A stretch of 64,000 nt of DNA from Mariniflexile sp. AS56. Lineage in GTDB: Bacteria; Bacteroidota; Bacteroidia; Flavobacteriales; Flavobacteriaceae. The stretch lies in the NCBI RefSeq assembly GCF_030552475.1, contig NZ_JAUPED010000010.1, positions 62,001-126,000 on the forward strand. The letters are read 5' to 3'. The notes beneath the pieces were generated by a model. The model worked only from the letters and a program-made list of their open reading frames with translations, searched no databases and had not been told where the DNA came from. Every line of letters starts with the position of its first letter. The stretch's first letter is position 1. Made by a program: the position numbers and the translations under genes. This document shows, piece by piece, positions 28,052 to 36,404 of this stretch.

Positions 28052-28936
28052 ATGAGAAGTAGATATTCTACATTTTTTATTCTAACATTATTAGCAATCA
28101 ATTTAAGTGTTTCAGCGCAGTCAAAAGTAAATTCCAATAATGAAGTTCAGGTTGTATTATTAGCTGGTCAATCTAATATGGCAGGTGCTGGAAATTATGA
28201 CGAATTAGAAGAATCGATAAAAGAGCGTATTAAAAAAGTATCAAATAGAGTTTGGGTCAGTCAATCAAATTCTGCACAAAAACCATTAAGTTATTATAAT
28301 AACAAACCCAGCGAAAAGTATAATTTTTTAAAGCGTTTTGGACCAGAATTATTAATTGGTTTAACGCTTGCAGAAAAATATCCAAATCAGGAATTTTTAT
28401 TAATTAAAGAAGCTAAAGGGGGTACATCACTTTACGGAGCATGGAATCCAGAATGGACTTTAGAAAAAGCCAAAGAAATTGAAAAAGGAGAAGCCAAACA
28501 AAGCTGGAATCTTTGCAAAATTCACATGGAAAGCATTAAAAAGAATTTAGAGATTCTTACTCAAAAAGGTAAAACCTATAAAATTATTGGAATGGCTTGG
28601 ATGCAAGGTGAAAATGATGCGCAGTCCAAAGTATCTGCCAATAGTTATGGCAAAAATCTTGAGAAATTAATTGAAAAATACCGCTCAGAATTTAATATCG
28701 AAAACATGCCTTTTGTAGCATGTCAAACAAATTCTCACTATGGAATTGAAGGAGGTTCAGATTTGGTTCGAAAAGCATTCATTGATGTAGAAAATTCAGT
28801 AAATTATGTAAAAATAATTAAAACCTTTAGAGATAGTCCCTATACAGATTTTCCTAAGCACACAGATAATGTGCATTACAATACGGAGGGTCAAGTGCGA
28901 TTGGGAATCGCTTTTGCAAATAAATTAATAGAATAA
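28052..28936 (+). CDS. SASA-domain carbohydrate esterase
   Basis: Exported protein of 294 aa with a signal peptide to about residue 23 (VSAQ). SGNH/SASA esterase core: nucleophile Ser41 in VVLLAGQSNMAG, block with Gly in KGGTSLYGAWNP, block with MAWMQGENDA, and the C-terminal His in NVHYNTEGQVRLG. It is shorter than, and distinct from, the esterase at 24077. Starts 7 bp after the GH-A gene and 12 bp before a sulfatase, so it is inside the nine-gene cluster. Likely removes acyl groups from the polysaccharide; substrate unknown. Confidence 0.78.
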   Translation: MRSRYSTFFILTLLAINLSVSAQSKVNSNNEVQVVLLAGQSNMAGAGNYDELEESIKERIKKVSNRVWVSQSNSAQKPLSYYNNKPSEKYNFLKRFGPELLIGLTLAEKYPNQEFLLIKEAKGGTSLYGAWNPEWTLEKAKEIEKGEAKQSWNLCKIHMESIKKNLEILTQKGKTYKIIGMAWMQGENDAQSKVSANSYGKNLEKLIEKYRSEFNIENMPFVACQTNSHYGIEGGSDLVRKAFIDVENSVNYVKIIKTFRDSPYTDFPKHTDNVHYNTEGQVRLGIAFANKLIE

Positions 28937-28948
28937 ATCAAAAATCCT

Positions 28949-30484
28949 ATGATAAATAAAAGTTTAAAACTCGCAACAATTTTAGTCGTTTCATTACTAC
29001 TTGGTTGTAGAACAAAACAAACCAATATTTCTAATAAATCAGAAAAACAGCCTAATATATTATTTTGTATTGCAGACGATGCTTCCATGAATAGTTTTGG
29101 AGCTTATGGCGATACATTTATAAGCACACCTTCCATCGATAATATTGCCAAAGAAGGCGTCGTTTTTAATAATGCCTATAATTGTAACCCTAAATGCGCA
29201 CCAGCAAGAGCTTGTATACTTACAGGAAAATATAGTTGGCAGTTAAAAGAAGCTACAAACCACAATCCAAAAATGCCGACTGAATTTAAGTTTTATCCAG
29301 AGTTGTTGCAACAAAATGGCTATAACGTTGGGTTTACAGGAAAAGGTTGGGGACCAGGAGTTTTTAAAGGAGATATTAACCCTGCAGGGCCAGATTACAG
29401 TTCTATTAAATTAACACCGCCTCATAAAGGAATTAGTAATATTGATTATGCGGCTAATTTTGAGAAGTTTTTAAATGAAAACAACTCCAAAGCACCATTT
29501 TGCTTTTGGTTAGGGGCAAAAGAACCACACCGGTTTTATGAATTGGATTCATGGAAAAAAGAAAACAAAAAATTAGCAGATGCTAAGGTTCCGCCATTTT
29601 ATCCAGATAATGACCTTATAAGAGGAGATCTTTTAGATTATGCTGTTGAAGTGGAGTGGTTTGATACCCATGTTGGAAAAGCCATTAAATTACTTGAAGA
29701 TAAAGGTTTACTTGACAATACTTTGGTAATTATAACTTCCGATCATGGAATGCCTTTTCCTAGAGTAAAAGGTCAAATTTATGAAGAAGGATTTCACGTG
29801 CCTTTAATCGCCTATTGGAAAGGAAAAATTCTGAAAGGAAGAACTGTTGAAGATTTTGTAAGCTTCCCTGATATTGCCCCTACTTTAATGGAAGTTGCTG
29901 GTTTGAAACCTCATGAACAAATGACGGGAAAAAGTTTTAAAAACTTGTTAGAATCTGAAAAATCCGGACAGATAGATGCTGCGAATGACCATGTTCTTTT
30001 GGGAAAAGAACGTCATGATGTGGGGCGTTCTAATGAAGATGGTACCGATTTAGCGTATCCTGTCCGTGCCATTAGAGATAATAAATTTTTATATGTTCAT
30101 AACATAAAACCAGAACGCTGGCCGGTAGGAAATCCGGAATATGATTATATGAATTGCGATGGTTCACCAACAAAATCGTATTTAACAAAGTTAAAACCAG
30201 ACGATAGTGAGTATCATTATTTTGAAATGAGTTTTGATAAAAGACCCGAGGAAGAATTATACAATATTCAAGACGATCCAAATTGCATGAATAATTTGGC
30301 TGGATTGCCAGAATATATACAAATTGCTAAAAATATGAAAAGACAAATGGAAGCTGAACTAATCGCTCAGGGAGATCCTCGTACTTTAGGAAATGGTGAT
30401 GTATTTGATAAGTATAAATATTATGGTCCGGGGTTGGATTATAAAACAGGTAAACGAACAAAAGCACCAAAGTATAATGACTAA
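28949..30484 (+). CDS. S1-type sulfatase lipoprotein with CAPAR active site
   Basis: Sulfatase of 511 aa with a lipobox LLLGC (Cys20). Metal-site DD at 43-44 (CIADDASMNSFG) and formylglycine motif C83-A-P-A-R. The IITSDHGMPFPRVKGQIYEEG stretch carries the second metal site. Sequence style (KCAPARACILTGKY, LGAKEPHRFYE) is like the heparan N-sulfatase-related S1 group and differs from the carrageenan-sulfatase-like proteins at 17 and 2902. In the nine-gene cluster, 12 bp after the esterase and 25 bp before the next sulfatase. Confidence 0.87.
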   Translation: MINKSLKLATILVVSLLLGCRTKQTNISNKSEKQPNILFCIADDASMNSFGAYGDTFISTPSIDNIAKEGVVFNNAYNCNPKCAPARACILTGKYSWQLKEATNHNPKMPTEFKFYPELLQQNGYNVGFTGKGWGPGVFKGDINPAGPDYSSIKLTPPHKGISNIDYAANFEKFLNENNSKAPFCFWLGAKEPHRFYELDSWKKENKKLADAKVPPFYPDNDLIRGDLLDYAVEVEWFDTHVGKAIKLLEDKGLLDNTLVIITSDHGMPFPRVKGQIYEEGFHVPLIAYWKGKILKGRTVEDFVSFPDIAPTLMEVAGLKPHEQMTGKSFKNLLESEKSGQIDAANDHVLLGKERHDVGRSNEDGTDLAYPVRAIRDNKFLYVHNIKPERWPVGNPEYDYMNCDGSPTKSYLTKLKPDDSEYHYFEMSFDKRPEEELYNIQDDPNCMNNLAGLPEYIQIAKNMKRQMEAELIAQGDPRTLGNGDVFDKYKYYGPGLDYKTGKRTKAPKYND

Positions 30485-30509
30485 GCAATTTATAAAAAAC
30501 TTAAATACC

Positions 30510-31967
30510 ATGAATAAGTTTAAACTGTTAATGAATTTGGTTTTATTCTGTTCTTTGGGAATGCTGAGTTGTGCGCAAAATAGCACTACTTCCAAAACTG
30601 CAAAACAGCAAAAACCTAACATTATTTACATCCTGGCCGATGATATGGGCTATGGGGATGTTGGTGTATATGGTCAAACTAAAATAAAAACGCCCAACAT
30701 TGATAAAATGGCAAATGAAGGGCTGAAATTTACCAATCATTATTCCGGACAAACGGTTTGTTCCCCTTCCAGATGTTCCTTAATGACTGGAATGCATATG
30801 GGAAATGCTTCGGTTAAACGCAATGGCGAATTAATGGATCCAAACGATGTTACTGTTGCCGAATTATTGAAACCAGCGGGTTACAAAACGGGTATTATTG
30901 GAAAATGGGGACTTTCTGAAGGAGCCCTTGCCGATAATAGTCCTAACCAACAAGGTTTTGATCATTATTTTGGCTTTGAAAATCAAGGATTTGCCCATTT
31001 CTATTATCCTGAATATTTATGGAGAAATCATACCAAAGTAGAATATCCTGAAAATTTAAATATTCGTGATGAACAAGGAAGATATATTAAAGGAAAAGGA
31101 ACATACAGCCATGATGAGTTTGCTAAAGAAGCTTTGCAATTTATAAAAGATAATAAATCAGAACCGTTTTTCTTGTACTTGCCTTTTGCTATTCCACATG
31201 CAGAATTAACGGTGCCAGAAGATTCAAAAACACAATACAGGGAATTAAAGTGGCCAGAAGTTCCAAAACTAATTGGAGGCGGCGGAGGAAAGGATAGTGG
31301 CTATGGAAGCCAATATGTAGATGGCTACTGCGCACAAGACGAACCAAATATTACTTATGCTGCTATGATTAGCAGAATGGATAAAAACATTGGTCGCATT
31401 TTTGATTTATTAGATGAATTAAATATTGCTGAAAACACAATCATCATGTTTGCAAGTGATAACGGCCCATCCTATGAAGGCGGGCAGGACACAGAATTTT
31501 TTAATAGTGCAGGAGGTTTAAGAGGTCATAAAAGAGATGTTTACGAAGGGGGTATTCGCATACCATTTATTGTAAAGTGGAAGGGTCATGTTAAGGAAGG
31601 TGGTGTTTCAAATCTTCCGAGTGCATTTTGGGACTTTTTACCAACAGTTTGCGATTTAACGGGTTTAGCATCTCCTAAAAATGTAGATGGAATTAGTTTG
31701 TTACCAACAATTCTGGGCAAAACGGAACAGCAAAGAAAACACAATTATTTGTATTGGGAATGGAATAATAATCCATATTATCAGGCTTTGCGTGTTGACA
31801 ATTGGAAATTTTTCAAAATCACACCAAAGGACACCAAAATGGAGCCTTATTACGAATTATACAATTTGGCGGATGATATTTCTGAATCAAATAATATGGT
31901 AAGTCAACATCCAGAATTGGTTGAAAAGTTTATTCCTTTCATCAAAGAAGCACAATCACAGAAATAA
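30510..31967 (+). CDS. S1-type sulfatase lipoprotein
   Basis: Sulfatase of 485 aa from ATG 30510. The open frame extends back to 30393 into the previous gene, but only this Met yields a proper lipoprotein signal (MNKFKLLMNL...GMLSC, Cys21). Metal-site DD at 44-45 (ILADDMGYGDVG), formylglycine motif C84-S-P-S-R, second metal site in FASDNGPSYEGG. Similar in style to the sulfatase at 53948 (SPSR, then DNGP, GLRGHKRDVYEGGIR against GLKGHKRDLYEGGVR), so the two may be paralogues with related substrates. It stops 4 bp before the next gene. Confidence 0.88.
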   Translation: MNKFKLLMNLVLFCSLGMLSCAQNSTTSKTAKQQKPNIIYILADDMGYGDVGVYGQTKIKTPNIDKMANEGLKFTNHYSGQTVCSPSRCSLMTGMHMGNASVKRNGELMDPNDVTVAELLKPAGYKTGIIGKWGLSEGALADNSPNQQGFDHYFGFENQGFAHFYYPEYLWRNHTKVEYPENLNIRDEQGRYIKGKGTYSHDEFAKEALQFIKDNKSEPFFLYLPFAIPHAELTVPEDSKTQYRELKWPEVPKLIGGGGGKDSGYGSQYVDGYCAQDEPNITYAAMISRMDKNIGRIFDLLDELNIAENTIIMFASDNGPSYEGGQDTEFFNSAGGLRGHKRDVYEGGIRIPFIVKWKGHVKEGGVSNLPSAFWDFLPTVCDLTGLASPKNVDGISLLPTILGKTEQQRKHNYLYWEWNNNPYYQALRVDNWKFFKITPKDTKMEPYYELYNLADDISESNNMVSQHPELVEKFIPFIKEAQSQK

Positions 31968-31971
31968 AATT

Positions 31972-33102
31972 ATGATAAACCTAAATTCGATAAAAGAAAG
32001 GTCATTGAAGCTAACTCTTTTTGTTTTTATACTAAACCTACTAACTTTAACTGGGCAAGAAAGAAAATCATTAGTAGATTATTTTCTACCCATGGAGCCT
32101 CAGCAACCTTTAGTTTCTGAAGGTATTTGGGGAGATGCCGTGGCAGTACCACGTGATACCTCAAACGGATTGGAAGATTCAAAACTTAAAAATTGGTGTT
32201 ATTGGGACGGTAAGATTGTTAAAGACGATGATGGTAAATACCACATGTATGCAAGTCGATGGACACAAGAAATGTCTCATAGCGATGGTTGGCATTTAGG
32301 CTCTAAAGGCATGCATGCGGTAAGTGATAACATTATGGGCCTTTATGTAGATAAAGGTCTACTATGGCCTGATTGGAAAGATGGAATAGGTCATAACGTA
32401 ATTGGTTTAAGAATGCACGATGGACGTTATGCAGCTGTTACTAGTGAACTTACTGATGGCGAAATATTTGTTTCAGATTCACCAAATGGACCATTTAAGT
32501 TGTTAGGGAAAATTCAAGTAGATCCTAATGGATTTGATATTGGGTTGGCAAGGTACCAGAATAAAACAAAACCAAATTATGGACATATGTCCAATGTGAA
32601 AATTTTACTAAGACCTGATGGAAGATATATGTTAGTGGGTCGTTCTACAGCTGTAATGATTAGCGATAACGGAATTTTGGGTCCTTATAAAATAATAAGT
32701 GATCGTGTTTATAAAAATTATCCAGAATTGCCTCAAACTAAAAATGAAGATCCAACTATTTGGTACAGTGGCGGATTGTATCATATGGTTTATAACCATT
32801 GGCCAACAAAAACATCACATCATTTTACTTCTGAGGATGAAATTGCAGATTGGATCTATAGAGGAATTGCCTTTAAAAAAGACGAATTTAAAATATTTAA
32901 ATATACCGATGGCACCATAAATGATTGGCAATTTGTAGAGCGCCCAACAGCTTATGTTGAAAACGGACATGTAACGCATTTTATATTTTCAGTAATAGAC
33001 GTTGGTAAAGGGCAAGATAAAGCAAATGATAATCACGGCAGTAAAATTGTAGTGGTTTCTTTTGCTGGGGTGGTGTTTGATAAAGACTTACAAAACAAAT
33101 AA
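31972..33102 (+). CDS. Secreted five-bladed beta-propeller protein, putative glycosidase
   Basis: Exported protein of 376 aa from ATG 31972; the longer frame from 31921 overlaps the previous gene. A hydrophobic signal (LTLFVFILNLLTLTG) ends near residue 28. Repeated motifs with aromatic and acidic residues (CYWDGKIVKDDDGKYHMYASRW, EDPTIWYSGGLYHMVYNHWP, VKILLRPDGRYMLVG) suggest a five-bladed propeller like those of GH43, GH32/68, GH117 or GH130. Acidic residues that could be catalytic are D in DDDGKYHMY and E in NEDPTIWY. I cannot place it in a named family. Its place among galactan enzymes suggests an exo-acting glycosidase on carrageenan fragments. Confidence 0.65.
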   Translation: MINLNSIKERSLKLTLFVFILNLLTLTGQERKSLVDYFLPMEPQQPLVSEGIWGDAVAVPRDTSNGLEDSKLKNWCYWDGKIVKDDDGKYHMYASRWTQEMSHSDGWHLGSKGMHAVSDNIMGLYVDKGLLWPDWKDGIGHNVIGLRMHDGRYAAVTSELTDGEIFVSDSPNGPFKLLGKIQVDPNGFDIGLARYQNKTKPNYGHMSNVKILLRPDGRYMLVGRSTAVMISDNGILGPYKIISDRVYKNYPELPQTKNEDPTIWYSGGLYHMVYNHWPTKTSHHFTSEDEIADWIYRGIAFKKDEFKIFKYTDGTINDWQFVERPTAYVENGHVTHFIFSVIDVGKGQDKANDNHGSKIVVVSFAGVVFDKDLQNK

Positions 33103-33122
33103 ATAATATAATTATAAAAAAA

Positions 33123-34694
33123 ATGACGAATTCAAATTATTTCAGATTGATTTTTTTGATTGCCACCATAGGTTTTTCAACTTTAAAATCACATTCACAA
33201 AACACTAAAAAACCAAACGTAATTTGGATCATTACAGATGAGCACAACTTTAGAACTTTAGGTTGTTATCGCGATCAATTAACTGCAGATCAGGCATTTC
33301 AATGGGGGTCAACCGCTTTTGCAGAAACTCCCAATATTGATTCACTAGCAGAAAATGGAACTATTTTTAATCGCATGTATGCCAGTGCTGCAGTATGTAC
33401 ACCTTCCAGAGCTTCGATGTTTACTGGTATTTACCCTACAACTTTAGGGATTCCCAATAACTCTAACAAAAAAGGGGATGGTAAATATTTAAAAGAAGAT
33501 GTTACTACCATAGCCGATGTTTTAAGTAATGCGGGCTATTTTACAGGTTATTCAGGGAAATGGCATTTAGCTGAAAGTAGAGATGAATCAGGTGATAAAG
33601 ATAGAGATGAATGGTGGTCACCATACCCAGTTGGTCATCCAGAAGATCATTATGGTTTTCAGGATACTAAGTTTATGTTTCTTGGGGGTCATGATAAATT
33701 TAAAGGAATTGATGCAGAAGGAAATCCATATCGCGCCGATAAAAATGTAAAATTAATTGGAACCGATACATACGGGCAACCGCTTTTTGAAGACAGTAAA
33801 TCTAAAAATGTTAAGCATACTACAGATTGGTTGGCAGATAGAACCATTGAGTTTATTGACGCACATAAGGAAACACCTTTTTATTATGTAGTAAGTATTC
33901 CAGATCCACACACACCCGATACCGTAAGAGCACCTTATGATGCCATGTTTACAAATGTGGATATAAAGTTGCCTGCTACATATGATTTTGCTTTTAAAAA
34001 CAAAGACAATGAAGTGCTTCCAAAATGGCAAAAACCAGATGGTAAAACAAAAAATCCTGAAAAATTAAAAAAGGAAATCCAGCAATATCTAGGAATGGTA
34101 AAACTTATTGACGATAATGTAGGTCGCATCATTCAAAAATTAAAAGACGATGGCATTTTTGAAAATACCATCATTGTATTTTCATCAGATCATGGGGATT
34201 TATTAGGTGAGCATGGGCGTGTTAACAAGGGGACCATTCATGAAGCATCTGCTAAAATTCCTTTTGTTATGGCTCAAGGAAGTACTGGTAAATCGCCAAT
34301 AGTTCCAAGAGGTTTAGTCGTAAATAAAGCGGCTAATAATACCGATTGGATGCCTACTTTTTTAAGTATGCTGAATGTGGATTGTCCGAAAGTTGCAGGC
34401 AGAGATTTAACGCCATTGTTAGCAAAAAAACTTCCAGCCGATTGGAATGATGTTACATTTACAAAACTAGGTTATTATGCGGCAATTTCAGAGCAATACA
34501 AGCTTGTAGTTGAGGTAAAAGGTGATACTTGGTTATTAGATATTAAAGCAGATCCAAATGAAATTGTAAATTATATTAACGACCCTAAATATTCATTAAT
34601 AATTAAAAAATTGGCAAAGGATTTAAAAGGGTATATGAAAGCTAATAAGGACAACAATAAAGCGATAGCCGAAAAACTTGACGCATTAATTTAA
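33123..34694 (+). CDS. S1-type secreted sulfatase
   Basis: Sulfatase of 523 aa with a signal peptide ending near residue 26 (SHSQ) and no lipobox. Metal-site residues in WIITDEHNFRTLGCY (D39-E40), formylglycine motif C92-T-P-S-R, second metal site in FSSDHGDLLGEHGR. A long insertion before the motif (RDQLTADQAFQWGSTAFAE) distinguishes it from the other sulfatases here. It sits between the propeller protein and the GH82 gene in the nine-gene cluster with gaps of 20 and 23 bp. Confidence 0.87.
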   Translation: MTNSNYFRLIFLIATIGFSTLKSHSQNTKKPNVIWIITDEHNFRTLGCYRDQLTADQAFQWGSTAFAETPNIDSLAENGTIFNRMYASAAVCTPSRASMFTGIYPTTLGIPNNSNKKGDGKYLKEDVTTIADVLSNAGYFTGYSGKWHLAESRDESGDKDRDEWWSPYPVGHPEDHYGFQDTKFMFLGGHDKFKGIDAEGNPYRADKNVKLIGTDTYGQPLFEDSKSKNVKHTTDWLADRTIEFIDAHKETPFYYVVSIPDPHTPDTVRAPYDAMFTNVDIKLPATYDFAFKNKDNEVLPKWQKPDGKTKNPEKLKKEIQQYLGMVKLIDDNVGRIIQKLKDDGIFENTIIVFSSDHGDLLGEHGRVNKGTIHEASAKIPFVMAQGSTGKSPIVPRGLVVNKAANNTDWMPTFLSMLNVDCPKVAGRDLTPLLAKKLPADWNDVTFTKLGYYAAISEQYKLVVEVKGDTWLLDIKADPNEIVNYINDPKYSLIIKKLAKDLKGYMKANKDNNKAIAEKLDALI

Positions 34695-34717
34695 AAATTA
34701 AAGTAAAGTACAAACAC

Positions 34718-36121
34718 ATGAAAAATTTAATAACAGTTTTTTTATTAGTATTAGCAAATTCATTGTTTTCACAATCTGTGGTCATTCCAGCGGATAGTAA
34801 TTTTTATAATCCCGATATTAAGTCCTATAAAAAAACAATTTCAGAACCTAGTAAGGCTACTAATCACTCACAACTTATTCAAGATGCGATTGATGAAGTG
34901 GCGAAAAAAGGAGGAGGTATTTTAACGATTGGTGCATCAAAAAACAACAATAATTATGTTATAAATACTGAGGTAGAATTAAAATCGGGAGTACATATTC
35001 GTGTAGATCCAAAAGTTGTTTTTACCACTACAAGTCCTAAAAAAACGGTTTTGTTTTCGGTAGGAAAAAATGGAACCAACCGTATCACTAATTTTAGTAT
35101 GTCGTGTACTGATAGCAAATCTTTTTTTACGTTTGATTTTTCGAATCGTCAAGGAGGGAAAAGTACAACTGATTTTGGAGTTATTGCAATAGCTTTAGGA
35201 GGCGTTCAAAATTTTAGAATTGCCGATTTTAAGGTAATAGATAATTTCACCCCTTTTTCTGCCATAACCGTCAATCTTTTAGGTATTGGCAAAGGAAAAT
35301 ATTTATTTGCTCATGATGGTATTATTGAGCATCTTCAAATTTCCAAAGGGCATTATGGCTATGGATTAATTCAATGTCAAGCCGCAATAAATGTTTTATA
35401 TCGTAATTTAAATGGAGAAGGTGGAGCCACTCTTAGATTAGAAACAGGTGCTATTGGTAAAGCCTATTTAACGGATAAATCGATAAAAATTGACCAAGTT
35501 TATGGCAAAAATATTGTTTGTAAAAATGGACAAGCGGCTATTACCTTATCTCCTCATACCATTATAAATGGAAAAATATTTGTGGATGATCTTACGGCAG
35601 TAAGTTGTGAAGCAGGAGCCATTGTAGCTTCCGGATTTTTAAGTGCTAAGAAAGGTCAAAAAGATAAAAATGGTGCTATGGTTGAGGGCTATGAGCTAGG
35701 TTCCTTTGATTCTAATTCGGTTATATCAAATTTAAAAGTGATTTATGGTACAGATGCACAGTTGAGAGGATCAAGACGCGCATTTGTTCCCTGTAGCCAA
35801 AGAAATCTAATCAATCCAGAACTTAATATTGATGGTGAAAGTTACCACGGACCAACTATAACAGGAATTATGTATTATGCCAAAGGAGGAACCGATTTGT
35901 CTCAAGGGTTTTATACAGTAAATACGCCTGGACTGGTGCTTCAAAATTTTCCAGTTGCTAACGGAAAAATGGTTAACAAAGAATTTATTGCTTCTTCAAA
36001 AGAATCTATAAATGGTTGTGATATCACTTGGGACAAAGAGAATTCAAAATCAGAAACAAAAGAAATTAAACCGAAGAAAGGTCAAAATAAAGGAAAGAAA
36101 AAGAAAAAGCAGGATTTATAA
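34718..36121 (+). CDS. GH82 iota-carrageenase family protein with lysine-rich tail
   Basis: Exported right-handed beta-helix protein of 467 aa; signal peptide ends near residue 19 (LFSQ). It matches remembered GH82 landmarks of Alteromonas CgiA: KSGVHIRVDPKV, GHYGYGLIQ (Q219, counterpart of Q222), GGATLRLETG (E242, counterpart of the acid E245) and AAITLSPH (H280, counterpart of H281). The residue matching the proposed base D247 is Gly244. No T9SS tail; instead the protein ends in a lysine-rich stretch (about the last 25 residues). Last gene of the nine-gene cluster, followed by a terminator. Endo-cleavage of iota-type or hybrid carrageenan is likely, though the base change leaves activity open. 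Confidence 0.75.
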   Translation: MKNLITVFLLVLANSLFSQSVVIPADSNFYNPDIKSYKKTISEPSKATNHSQLIQDAIDEVAKKGGGILTIGASKNNNNYVINTEVELKSGVHIRVDPKVVFTTTSPKKTVLFSVGKNGTNRITNFSMSCTDSKSFFTFDFSNRQGGKSTTDFGVIAIALGGVQNFRIADFKVIDNFTPFSAITVNLLGIGKGKYLFAHDGIIEHLQISKGHYGYGLIQCQAAINVLYRNLNGEGGATLRLETGAIGKAYLTDKSIKIDQVYGKNIVCKNGQAAITLSPHTIINGKIFVDDLTAVSCEAGAIVASGFLSAKKGQKDKNGAMVEGYELGSFDSNSVISNLKVIYGTDAQLRGSRRAFVPCSQRNLINPELNIDGESYHGPTITGIMYYAKGGTDLSQGFYTVNTPGLVLQNFPVANGKMVNKEFIASSKESINGCDITWDKENSKSETKEIKPKKGQNKGKKKKKQDL

Positions 36122-36147
36122 GTAAATACATAATTTTAAATATTCAA

Positions 36148-36180
36148 TAAAGGTGGTAATTATTAGTTACTGCCTTTTTT
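36148..36180 (+). terminator. Rho-independent terminator closing nine-gene cluster
   Basis: An imperfect stem (AAAGGTGGTAA from 36149, pairing with TTACTGCCTTT) leads into a run of six T ending at 36180. It lies between the stop of the GH82 gene and operator F. Confidence 0.65.
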
Positions 36181-36237
36181 GTTGTTTAACATCTACTAAT
36201 AGCCAAACAGGTGCTTAAATTTTAAAGTTTACAATGG

Positions 36238-36302
36238 ATTACTTATACATACATTTTATTAACGCACAGCAACAAGATGTCAAACGTATTTGACGAATTT
36301 AG
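36238..36302 (+). promoter_or_regulatory. Tandem operator F and promoter
   Basis: ATTACTTATACATACA (36238-36253) and the weaker TTAACGCACAGCAACA (36259-36274) are 21 bp apart. GAATTTAG (36295-36302) occupies the -7 position with two mismatches. A leader of about 100 bases separates it from the GH82 start at 36405. Confidence 0.6.
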
Positions 36303-36404
36303 TATTTGATTAGATATCGTACCTATTGAATGATGTAAAAATAAAGAGAAAAAGTTGCATTCAAAAGATTGAGCTTTAATTGAAATTCAAATAAAACATA
36401 ACCA

